A program made the position numbers and the translations under genes. Under the pieces are notes generated by a model that saw only the letters and a program-made list of their open reading frames with translations, did not search any database and was not told the DNA's origin. A DNA stretch of 5,566 nucleotides, from the NCBI GenBank assembly GCA_031254955.1, contig JAIRTK010000307.1, forward strand, positions 1-5,566. Reading direction: 5' to 3'. Below are positions 1 to 5,566 of this stretch, piece by piece. Source of the DNA: Opitutaceae bacterium (lineage in GTDB: Bacteria > Verrucomicrobiota > Verrucomicrobiia > Opitutales > Opitutaceae). Each line of letters opens with the position of its first letter. Position 1 is the first letter of the stretch.

Positions 1-2964
1 TGCGCCACGCTCTCCGCCGCCGGCGTGATGCGCGACGGCCCGAAGTGGGCGGAACTCGCCACCGCCGGCAACCGCGCTCGCGGGCGGCAGGTGGCGTTCC
101 TCATCGAAAAACTCGTCACTTTCACCGCGCTCCCGCCCGCCGCCGCAAAAGCCGCCGCGCAGCAAGCTGCCGCCGTCTCCGCCTCCTGGCGCCCCGACAC
201 GCAACCCGCCGCCGCTCTTCCGGGGAGCGCACGCGTCCCGCGTGCCGCGTTCGGCGTCCCCGCCTCCTCCGCCGCCGCCACCGCCATCGACACCGTTCCC
301 CTCACCGCCGGCACCGTTGTCCTCGCCGACTCTGCCGCCTCGATCGAATGGCGCAAAACCGCCGCCGGCTGGACCCTCTCCCGCGTCGCCGTTATCGCCA
401 CCTCCACCACCAGCGCCATCCCCTCCACCACCGCCACCTCCACCGCCGCCCCGCTATCCTTCAGCACGCCCTCGGGCCGCGCGACGCTCCTCTACTCCGC
501 CGAAAAACCCGATGAAACCCCGCGTGACTTCGCTTTCACCGGCGCCACCGCCCCCTTCCCCGAACCCGACCAACGCATCGCCGGCCCGAAATGGCGCAAA
601 GCCGTCATTCCCGCCCTGCTCAACACCGCCGGCACGGCCATCCACTTTTTCCCCGACACCGCCGCGCGCGCTGCCGACGGCGCGCTCGTGTTCGCCGCCG
701 ACCTCGCGCTCGACGGCGCCCCGCTCGCCAGCGTCACCGCCGAATGGCGCGCCGACCCCGCCTTCCCCGGCGATTTCCTTGTGACGACCACGCTCACCGC
801 GCGCCGCGACGGCTTCTACTCCCTCTCCACGCCCGCGCTCGCCACGCTCGACCCCGCCGACATCGCCTGGGCGCTCATCCCCGGCTACTTCAAAGGCAAC
901 ACCCTCAACCCCGACATCCCCGCCTCCCTCGGCTACGGCCACGGCCTGCCCGCGCTCCCCGCCATCGTCCCCGAACGCAACGCCACCACGCCCGCCTCCA
1001 TCGCCACCGTGAAAAACGGCCTCACGCTCTCCGTCCTCGCCGAGCCTTGGGACGCCCTCGACCCCTGGCCCGCCGCCGCCATCGCCGACCGCTCCAACCC
1101 CCGCCTCGGCCTCTCGCACATGACACGCGACGGCGCCCTCTCGCCGACCCTCTGGCAACCCATCCTCGGCAAAACCGGCTCCGCGCTCAAGACCGGCGAC
1201 ACCCGCCGCTTCGCCTTCCGCTACTCGCTCCGCGCCGGCGCCGCCGACGGCTGGTTCGACCTCGTGAAACACTCCGCCAACGACATCTTCCGCCTCCGCG
1301 ATTTTCTCGCCCTGAAAAAACCCGCCCGCTCCCTCTCGCAACGCCTCCACTCGCTCCACGCCTACGTCGTCTCCGACCAAACCTCGCTCTGGCACACCGA
1401 AACCTTCAACGACCTCAAAATCGGCGCGCAAGCCTACAACGCCTCCGTCGTCGGCTCCCAACGCGACAAAACCAACCGCGCCGACTACGACCCCATGAAA
1501 AACTCCGACTACGGCGCCATGTGGATGCTCGCGAAAATCACCGGCGACCCGCGCCTCGCGCGCGACCGCCTCCCCTTCGCCCGCAACTTCAAACTCGCCC
1601 AGCAACAAACCGCCCCCGGCTTCTTCCAAGGCGCCGCGCTCGGCCAGTATTATTTGGCCAAATCCCAACGCTTCACCGAGGAGTGGGGCGACTACGTCGA
1701 ACCCATCGCCATCACCTACTACACCATGCTCGACCTCGGCAACTTCCTCCTCTTCGAGCCGGACGACGCCGAACTCTGCGCCCGCCTCCGCCTCGGCGCC
1801 GACCGCCTCCTCGCCTGGCAAAAACCCGCCGGCGACTGGGAAGTCGCCTACGACCACGCCACGCAAAAACCCCTCTTCACCGAAATCCCCGACTACCGCC
1901 CCACCTTCTACGGCCTCGTCGTCGCCGCGAAAATCCTCGGCGACCCCAAATACCTCGACGCCGCCCGGCGCGGCGCGGACTGGCTCGTGGAAAACTCCGT
2001 CAAACCCGCGCGCTTCCTCGGCGTCTGCGGCGACACCCGCTTCGCGCCCGACTTCGCCACCGCGCAAATGGCGCAAGCCTTCCTCGACCTCCACGAACTC
2101 ACCGGCGACCCGCGCCACCGCGCCGCCGGCATCGAGTGCGCCCGCCAATACGTCACGGAAATCTACGCCCGCCACATCGCCACCGTGAAAAAGAAAACCG
2201 CGCGCGGCGTCGCCCGCGAAGACTGGGAAATCAACCAGACCGGACTCTCCTTCGAGCACGGCGGCAGCTTCGGCAGCGCCGTCACGCGCGGCCCGATTCT
2301 CCTCTCCAGCTACGCCGGCCTCTTCATCCGCGTCGCCGCCCTCACCGGCGAACCGCTCTTCCGCGACCTCGCCCGCGCCGCCATGCTCGCGCGCGACGCC
2401 TTCCTCCACCCCGGCACCCAAGTCGCCTCCTACTACTGGAGCACCATGCACGGCGGCCCCGGCGGCTTCCCGCACCACGCCTGGTGGCAGATCGGCCTCA
2501 TCACCGACTACCTCGTCTCCGAAGCCGCGCTCCGCTCCGCCGGCGCCATCGCCTTCCCCCGCGGCTTCATCACCCCGAAAGTCGGCCCCCACGCCTGCTT
2601 CGGCTTCGCCCCCGGAACCATCCACGGCGCGCCCGCCCGCCTTGCCTGGGCGGAAATCGAAACCGGCCTGCCCGAAGTGGATTACCTCGCCGCCCTCTCG
2701 CCCGAAGGAAACCGCGCCTACCTCGTCTTGCTCAACAACAGCCCGCGCCCCGTGCGCGCCGCCATCAAAGCCTCCCCCGCCGCCTTCGCCTGCGCCTCGC
2801 CTGCGCACCCCGCCGCCGCATGGAAAACCGCCGCGCTCCTCGACGCCGCCGGCGGCGCCCCCCGCCCGCTCGACCCCGCGTCCGGCCCCCTCCCCGTCGA
2901 ACTCCCCGCCTACGGCCTCGCCGTCCTCACCCTTACCCCCGAAGAACCCTGTCCCAAACAATAA
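1..2964 (+). CDS. Large multidomain protein with six-hairpin (alpha/alpha)6-like domain, putative carbohydrate-active enzyme (5' partial)
   Basis: The frame is open from base 1 to the TAA at 2962-2964. GTG at 25 and ATG at 28 are possible starts, but nothing resembling a ribosome binding site precedes them and the frame continues upstream, so the gene probably begins outside the window. Residues here are counted from GTG 25. Residues 1-40 (MRDGPKWAELATAGNRARG) look like the end of an upstream segment. Residues about 85-410 are beta-rich, with GYFKGN at 287-292. Residues about 410-850 are helical with aromatic and acidic motifs: MKNSDYGAMWMLA near 491, EEWGDYVEP near 552, GDWEVAYD at 603-610, REDWEINQTG near 731, FEHGGS at 743-748 and FPHHAWWQIG at 815-824. 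This pattern suggests a six-hairpin toroid, as in several glycosidases, lyases and epimerases. Residues 850-979 look like a C-terminal beta-sandwich. No signal peptide is visible because the N terminus is missing. Coding certainty is high. The enzyme class is inferred from fold-like pattern only, and catalytic residues and substrate are unknown. Confidence 0.9.
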   Translation, partial: CATLSAAGVMRDGPKWAELATAGNRARGRQVAFLIEKLVTFTALPPAAAKAAAQQAAAVSASWRPDTQPAAALPGSARVPRAAFGVPASSAAATAIDTVPLTAGTVVLADSAASIEWRKTAAGWTLSRVAVIATSTTSAIPSTTATSTAAPLSFSTPSGRATLLYSAEKPDETPRDFAFTGATAPFPEPDQRIAGPKWRKAVIPALLNTAGTAIHFFPDTAARAADGALVFAADLALDGAPLASVTAEWRADPAFPGDFLVTTTLTARRDGFYSLSTPALATLDPADIAWALIPGYFKGNTLNPDIPASLGYGHGLPALPAIVPERNATTPASIATVKNGLTLSVLAEPWDALDPWPAAAIADRSNPRLGLSHMTRDGALSPTLWQPILGKTGSALKTGDTRRFAFRYSLRAGAADGWFDLVKHSANDIFRLRDFLALKKPARSLSQRLHSLHAYVVSDQTSLWHTETFNDLKIGAQAYNASVVGSQRDKTNRADYDPMKNSDYGAMWMLAKITGDPRLARDRLPFARNFKLAQQQTAPGFFQGAALGQYYLAKSQRFTEEWGDYVEPIAITYYTMLDLGNFLLFEPDDAELCARLRLGADRLLAWQKPAGDWEVAYDHATQKPLFTEIPDYRPTFYGLVVAAKILGDPKYLDAARRGADWLVENSVKPARFLGVCGDTRFAPDFATAQMAQAFLDLHELTGDPRHRAAGIECARQYVTEIYARHIATVKKKTARGVAREDWEINQTGLSFEHGGSFGSAVTRGPILLSSYAGLFIRVAALTGEPLFRDLARAAMLARDAFLHPGTQVASYYWSTMHGGPGGFPHHAWWQIGLITDYLVSEAALRSAGAIAFPRGFITPKVGPHACFGFAPGTIHGAPARLAWAEIETGLPEVDYLAALSPEGNRAYLVLLNNSPRPVRAAIKASPAAFACASPAHPAAAWKTAALLDAAGGAPRPLDPASGPLPVELPAYGLAVLTLTPEEPCPKQ
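224..245. repeat. Palindromic GGAGCG hairpin element embedded in the coding sequence
   Basis: GGAGCG is followed by CACGCG, loop TCC, then CGCGTG and C. With the flanking G229-C245 pair this gives a perfect 7-bp stem (229-235 with 239-245). It lies in frame in the first gene and contributes roughly GSARVPRAAFGVP near residues 67-79. That stretch is Ala/Arg/Pro-rich and sits between two better-ordered segments. The same architecture with different arms occurs at 5365-5388. Membership in one element family is inferred from the shared GGAGCG lead, TCC loop and stem length. Confidence 0.55.
397..450 (+). repeat. CCA/CCG-type simple-sequence tract coding a Thr/Ser/Ala linker
   Basis: This tract is built from imperfect CCACC and CCGCC trinucleotide-like units and encodes ATSTTSAIPSTTATSTAA (residues about 125-142 from GTG 25). 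It separates two probable beta strands (TLSRVAVI and PLSFSTPSGRATLLYS). It reads as an expanded low-complexity loop or linker. The length may be polymorphic through slippage, which is an inference. Confidence 0.45.
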
Positions 2965-2976
2965 ACCCTTAACCCG

Positions 2977-2996
2977 TCCACGGATTAACGCGGATT
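2977..2996 (+). repeat. Left arm of a long-range inverted repeat
   Basis: TCCACGGATTAACGCGGATT starts 13 bases after the stop codon of the first gene. The reverse complement of 3357-3375 reads TCCACAGATTACGCAGATT, which matches this arm at all but two positions plus one gap. Sequences of this 'CCACGGATTAACGCGGATT' style are, from memory, common dispersed intergenic repeats in environmental bacteria. Function is unknown. Confidence 0.55.
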
Positions 2997-3070
2997 CCCA
3001 TTAATAGTAATCCATGCAAATTCGTGTAATACCCTTTCCCAGTGAAAAGTACACTTTAGAAGCAGAGCCA

Positions 3071-3163
3071 TGTAGGGGCTTCTCTTGCGAAGCCCGTTGC
3101 TGGAGCACGGCCCTTTGCTGGAGCACGGTTATCAAGCCGGGCGTCGCAAGCGACGCCCCTGCA
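3071..3163. repeat. REP/BIME-like element: two hairpins in inverted orientation
   Basis: The 26-bp arm at 3071-3096 and the reverse complement of 3138-3163 agree at 22 of 26 positions. Each arm is itself a hairpin. Hairpin 1 pairs GGGCTTC (3076-3082) with GAAGCCC (3089-3095). Hairpin 2 pairs GGGCGTCG (3139-3146) with CGACGCCC (3151-3158), extendable to 9 bp. Between them lies a perfect 14-bp direct repeat, TTGCTGGAGCACGG, at 3097-3110 and 3115-3128. Two head-to-head palindromic units with a spacer is the classic layout of bacterial interspersed mosaic elements. Neither hairpin has a T-tract, so a simple intrinsic terminator is unlikely. Confidence 0.7.
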
Positions 3164-3347
3164 AAAGAGTGATTTTCATTGGAAATAGGTATTAAACCAA
3201 CCGCCCATTCCCGCTAAAAACCAAAACACCAATAACACAACCGGACCATTAGTATTCCGATTATTAGTAAAAATTAGTGATTAACAAAAAAACAAGCCCC
3301 TAAGCCATCCATAAATCACACAGACTAAAAACAAATTATTAAAAACA

Positions 3348-3375
3348 ATCTGCGTAAATCTGCGTAATCTGTGGA
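3348..3375 (-). repeat. Right arm of the long-range inverted repeat, with internal 9-10 bp repeats
   Basis: This arm is made of ATCTGCGTAA, ATCTGCGTA and ATCTGTGGA in tandem. Its last 19 bases are the near-complement of 2977-2996. The pair encloses a 399-bp segment holding the double-hairpin element. No target-site duplication is obvious outside the arms. Confidence 0.55.
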
Positions 3376-3383
3376 CAGTAAAA

Positions 3384-3443
3384 AACCAACCACTAAACCA
3401 GCCATTAAACTAACCACTAAACCAACCATTAAACCAGCCCTTA
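3384..3443 (+). repeat. 12-bp tandem repeat, five units, in the leader of the FAD oxidoreductase gene
   Basis: Five consecutive 12-base units start at 3384, 3396, 3408, 3420 and 3432: AACCAACCACTA, AACCAGCCATTA, AACTAACCACTA, AACCAACCATTA and AACCAGCCCTTA. The consensus is AACCARCCAYTA. More degenerate C-rich sequence continues to the start codon at 3477. Units are multiples of three but carry an in-frame TAA at 3411-3413, and no start codon occurs in the open part, so they are not an N-terminal extension of the gene. The leader is nearly free of G and lacks a purine-rich ribosome binding site. Confidence 0.75.
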
Positions 3444-3476
3444 ACCCAACCCAAACCCACCTGCCCTAACCCGCCC

Positions 3477-5507
3477 ATGAACCACGCACCCGCCATCCTC
3501 ACCCTCGCCACCGCCGTTTTCTCCACCGCCCGCCCCCTCGCCATCCTCACCCTCGCCCCCCTCGCTCCCGCCGCCGCCAACGCCGCCCCCGCCGCGCCCC
3601 CGCCCATCGAACGCGACATCGTCATCTACGGCGGCAACGCCGCCGGCATCGCCGCCGCCGTGCAAGCCGTGCGCATGGGCAAAACCGTCGCCCTCATCGA
3701 ACCAACCGCGCGCATCGGCGGCCTCACCACCGGCGGCCTCGGCCACACCGACATCGGCAACAAACAAGTCATCGGCGGCATCGCCCGCGAATTCTACCGC
3801 GACATCCGCGCCCACTACCAGCGCCCCGAAGCCTGGAAATGGCAGCGCCCCGACGAAAACCGCGTCTCCCAAAAACGCCTCGACCCCGACGCCTGGTGGT
3901 CCTTTGAACCCTCCGCCGCGCTCGCCGTCCTGGAACACTGGCTCGCCCGCGACCGCATCGAAGTCTTCCGCCTCGAACGCCTCGACCGCACCCCTCCCCC
4001 CGCCCCCGGCGCCCCCGCCCCCGGCATCGAAAAACACGGCGCCCGCATCACCGCCATCCGCACCGAAAACGGACGCGTCTTCCGCGCGCGCGTCTTCATC
4101 GACGCCACCTACGAAGGCGACCTCATGGCCCTCGCCGGCGTAAGCTACACCATCGGACGCGAAGCCAACGCCCGCTACGGCGAAACCCTCAACGGCGTCC
4201 AGACCCGCAACGCCCGCTCGCACCAATTTTTTCCCGGCGTCGATCCCTGCATCCGCAAAGGCGACCCCGCCAGCGGCCTGCTCCCCTTCATCGACCCCGC
4301 CGGCCCCGGCAAAGAAGGCGCCGCCGACCACCGCGTCCAAGCCTACTGCTTCCGCATGTGCCTCACCGACCACCCCGACAACCGCATCCCCTTCGCCAAA
4401 CCCGACGGCTACCGCGAAGACTGGTATGAACTCCTCCTCCGCAACCTCGAAGCCACGCCCGCCACCGCCACCGCCGCACAACGCCGCATCTGGATCAACT
4501 CCCCCCTCCCCAACCGCAAAACCGACACCAACAACCGCGGCGGCTTCTCCACCGACTTCATTGGCCAGAATTATGATTACCCCGAAGCCGATTATAAAAC
4601 CCGCGAAAAAATCGCCCGCCGCCATTTATTATATCAACAAGGCCTCATGTGGACCCTCGCCAACCACCCCCGCGTCCCCGCCGAAATCCGCGCGCAAGTC
4701 GGCGCCTGGGGCATGACCAAAGACGAATTCACCGAAGGCGGCGGCTGGCAGGAACAATTATATATAAGGGAAGCCCGCCGCATGGTCTCCGCCCTCGTCA
4801 TGACCCAGCACCACTGCCAAGGCCGCGAAACCCTCGCCGACTCCATCGGCATGGCCGCCTACACGATGGACTCGCACCACGTCCAGCGCCACGTGGACGC
4901 CGCCGGCCACGTCCGCAACGAAGGCGACATCCAAGTCGGCAAATTTCCGCCCTACCCCGTCGGCTACCGCGCGCTCGTCCCCCGCGCCGCCGAATGCGAC
5001 AACCTCCTCGTCCCCGTATGCCTGTCCGCCACGCACATCGCCTACGGCTCCATCCGCATGGAACCCGTCTTCATGGTGCTCGCCCAATCCGCCGCCACCG
5101 CCGCCGCCCACGCGATCGACGAAAACACCGCCGTCCAAAAAATCCCCTACGCCCGCCTCCGCGCCCGCCTCCTGTCCGACGGCCAAATCCTCGAACGCCC
5201 CGCCGCCGCCACCTCCTCTCCCCCGAAAAACGCCCGCCCCCCGCATGCCCCCGCAGACGCCCCTCCCGTAGATTCGAGTCTCACGGACGCCTCTCCCGCT
5301 GGTTCGAGCACCACAGACGCCCCGCCCGCTGGTTCGAGTCTCACGGACGCCCCGCCCGTGAACAGGAGCGCGGGCATTCCTGCCCGCGACAGCTCGGACA
5401 AGTCCCGCGCGAAGCGAGAAACCTGCCATGTCCGCGCGCCCCTGAAAGCAGCACGTGGCGCCCTCGCCTCACGCAATCCCACGAGCCATCCACGTAATCT
5501 CAGTTAA
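3477..5507 (+). CDS. Exported FAD-dependent oxidoreductase, FAD_oxidored (PF12831-like) family, with repeat-derived C-terminal tail
   Basis: ATG 3477 is the first start in frame after the TAA at 3411; no Shine-Dalgarno sequence precedes it. Residues 1-37 are hydrophobic and Ala-rich, ending ANAA, which looks like a signal peptide with an AxA-type cleavage site. The n-region is weak, with only His3 and then Arg19. The FAD-binding Rossmann motif is [15 protein letters not shown] (residues 47-61), a GGNxxG variant of GxGxxG, with Glu75 at the end of the second strand to contact the ribose. [16 protein letters not shown] follows at 81-96. Further family-type motifs are [11 protein letters not shown] (207-217), [10 protein letters not shown] (428-437), YTMDSHH (462-468) and GSIRMEPVF (524-532) followed by LAQSAATAA. 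The recognisable core ends near residue 571. Residues 572-676 are low-complexity and repeat-encoded, beyond the usual family end. The substrate is unknown. Such genes often lie near glycan-degradation genes, and some carry unreliable 'xanthan lyase' labels. Family assignment is strong; the role in glycan processing is inferred from the neighbour. Confidence 0.93.
   Translation: MNHAPAILTLATAVFSTARPLAILTLAPLAPAAANAAPAAPPPIERDIVIYGGNAAGIAAAVQAVRMGKTVALIEPTARIGGLTTGGLGHTDIGNKQVIGGIAREFYRDIRAHYQRPEAWKWQRPDENRVSQKRLDPDAWWSFEPSAALAVLEHWLARDRIEVFRLERLDRTPPPAPGAPAPGIEKHGARITAIRTENGRVFRARVFIDATYEGDLMALAGVSYTIGREANARYGETLNGVQTRNARSHQFFPGVDPCIRKGDPASGLLPFIDPAGPGKEGAADHRVQAYCFRMCLTDHPDNRIPFAKPDGYREDWYELLLRNLEATPATATAAQRRIWINSPLPNRKTDTNNRGGFSTDFIGQNYDYPEADYKTREKIARRHLLYQQGLMWTLANHPRVPAEIRAQVGAWGMTKDEFTEGGGWQEQLYIREARRMVSALVMTQHHCQGRETLADSIGMAAYTMDSHHVQRHVDAAGHVRNEGDIQVGKFPPYPVGYRALVPRAAECDNLLVPVCLSATHIAYGSIRMEPVFMVLAQSAATAAAHAIDENTAVQKIPYARLRARLLSDGQILERPAAATSSPPKNARPPHAPADAPPVDSSLTDASPAGSSTTDAPPAGSSLTDAPPVNRSAGIPARDSSDKSRAKRETCHVRAPLKAARGALASRNPTSHPRNLS
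3491..3557 (+). repeat. In-frame 19-bp direct repeat inside the signal peptide
   Basis: CGCCATCCTCACCCTCGCC occurs perfectly at 3491-3509 and at 3539-3557, exactly 48 bases (16 codons) apart. It encodes AILTLA twice (residues 6-11 and 22-27). The export signal therefore has two similar hydrophobic segments separated by Arg19. The simplest reading is a tandem duplication or convergent low-complexity growth of the signal sequence; which of these cannot be decided here. Confidence 0.6.
5256..5359 (+). repeat. 30-bp tandem repeat (three full units plus a partial) in the 3' end of the oxidoreductase gene
   Basis: Units start at 5256, 5286, 5316 and 5346 (the last 14 bases long). Each begins GACGCC and the middle contains TTCGAG. 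Because 30 is divisible by three, they encode a 10-residue repeat: [30 protein letters not shown], then DAPPV. The +1-shifted frame would give Arg/His-rich HGRPAR-like words, a style I associate with translated intergenic repeats in related genomes (from memory). The tail is likely disordered. Confidence 0.8.
5365..5388. repeat. Palindromic GGAGCG hairpin element at the 3' end of the oxidoreductase gene
   Basis: GGAGCG leads into an 8-bp perfect stem, CGCGGGCA (5369-5376) with TGCCCGCG (5381-5388), closed by a TTCC loop. It is still in frame and encodes about [10 protein letters not shown] weaker 6-bp inverted pair, CGGACA (5395-5400) with TGTCCG (5429-5434), follows, so the full element may run to about 5435. 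It matches the design of the 224-245 element. There is no T-run after the stem, so it is not a standard terminator. Confidence 0.65.
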
Positions 5508-5566
5508 TAACTGATGTTACGCGCAGGGCAAACGCATCTAATTTTTCTTTGAATTCTGCTTATAAC
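5508..5566. other. Downstream AT-rich flank, no gene seen
   Basis: A second TAA (5508-5510) directly follows the stop codon at 5505-5507. A T-rich stretch (AATTTTTCTTT, about 5541-5551) follows, but the only upstream pairing I find (GATG with CATC, about 5513-5539) is weak. A terminator is possible but unsupported. The segment is too short to show more. Confidence 0.5.

Larger units (their letters stand above)
2965..3476. other. AT-rich, repeat-dense intergenic region
   Basis: These 512 bases contain no credible gene: the few ATG codons open frames of only a few codons. Base composition drops sharply compared with the flanking genes. The region contains, in order, a 20-bp repeat arm (2977-2996), a double-hairpin element (3071-3163), a plain AT-rich stretch (about 3164-3347) with three ATTAGT words at 3248, 3263 and 3273, the opposing repeat arm (3348-3375) and a 12-bp tandem repeat (3384-3443). 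I see no hairpin followed by a T-run to terminate the first gene. I also cannot assign a -35/-10 pair with confidence, although the AT-rich part is the natural place for the promoter of the downstream gene. Confidence 0.75.

Noticed and set aside
454..2961. 835-codon open frame on the minus strand opposite gene 1
   Set aside because: It is Gly/Glu/Ala/Val-rich without recognisable motifs and is an exact shadow of a gene with C-ending codons, which suppress stops on the opposite strand. The sense frame has clear domain-like patterning.
591..2972. 793-codon open frame in another + frame
   Set aside because: The Arg/Pro/His-rich translation is typical of a shifted frame of GC-rich coding DNA and has no protein-like hydrophobic pattern.
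3076..3158. Hairpins as intrinsic terminators of gene 1
   Set aside because: The stems are good but neither is followed by a T-tract on either strand, and their inverted pairing fits a REP/BIME-type repeat better. A role in RNA 3'-end stability remains possible.
3348..3443. CRISPR array
   Set aside because: The repeats are 9-12 bp and directly adjacent, with no unique spacers of CRISPR length and no cas genes.
3991..4023. C-tracts (up to six C) as a phase-variation switch in the oxidoreductase gene
   Set aside because: The tracts are short, interrupted by G and T, and encode a Pro/Ala loop. Such runs also occur by chance here, for example at 2858-2863 in gene 1.
3441..4625. 394-codon minus-strand frame opposite the oxidoreductase
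   Set aside because: It is Gly/Ala/Val-rich low-complexity sequence and overlaps a strongly supported FAD enzyme on the + strand.
4757..4784. Internal promoter plus ribosome site (TATATAAGGG followed by ATG 4782)
   Set aside because: The ATG is the conserved Met436 of the [10 protein letters not shown] motif, and a product starting there would lack the FAD-binding domain. The AT-rich codons are a simpler explanation.
5268..5345. Repeated GGTTCGAGTC words resembling tRNA T-arms
   Set aside because: The bases flanking TTCGAG do not form a T-stem, and no acceptor, D or anticodon arm is present. The words are part of the 30-bp coding repeat.

Overview
The window is GC-rich DNA (coding parts very rich in C-ending codons) with two large genes on the + strand. 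They are separated by about 510 bases of much more AT-rich, repeat-laden intergenic DNA. The codon style, the type of secreted proteins and the style of the dispersed hairpin repeats suggest a Verrucomicrobiota member, perhaps Opitutaceae. This is inferred from general resemblance; no marker gene is present.

Layout. Bases 1-2964 hold the 3' part of a large gene that is open to the left edge. It encodes a beta-rich N-terminal region, a helical region of about 440 residues that looks like an (alpha/alpha)6 'six-hairpin' carbohydrate-active fold, and a C-terminal beta domain. Bases 2965-3476 are non-coding. They hold a pair of related ~20-bp sequences in inverted orientation near the two ends, a REP/BIME-like pair of inverted hairpins, and a 12-bp tandem repeat running almost up to the next start codon. 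Bases 3477-5507 encode a predicted exported FAD-dependent oxidoreductase of the FAD_oxidored (PF12831-like) type. Its last ~105 codons are low-complexity and built from 30-bp tandem repeats and a perfect palindrome. Bases 5508-5566 are an AT-rich tail with no gene.

How the parts may work together. A putative secreted six-hairpin carbohydrate-active protein next to a secreted FAD_oxidored protein fits a polysaccharide or glycoside utilisation locus. The substrate cannot be read from the sequence, and the 512-bp gap makes a tight operon uncertain.

The most notable signal is repeat DNA entering protein-coding sequence. A short palindromic element of the form GGAGCG, 6-nt arm, (T)TCC loop, complementary arm, C occurs inside gene 1 (224-245) and inside the 3' tail of gene 2 (5365-5388). 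The arms differ but pair perfectly in both copies. In gene 2 the repeats appear to have extended the protein past its normal end.
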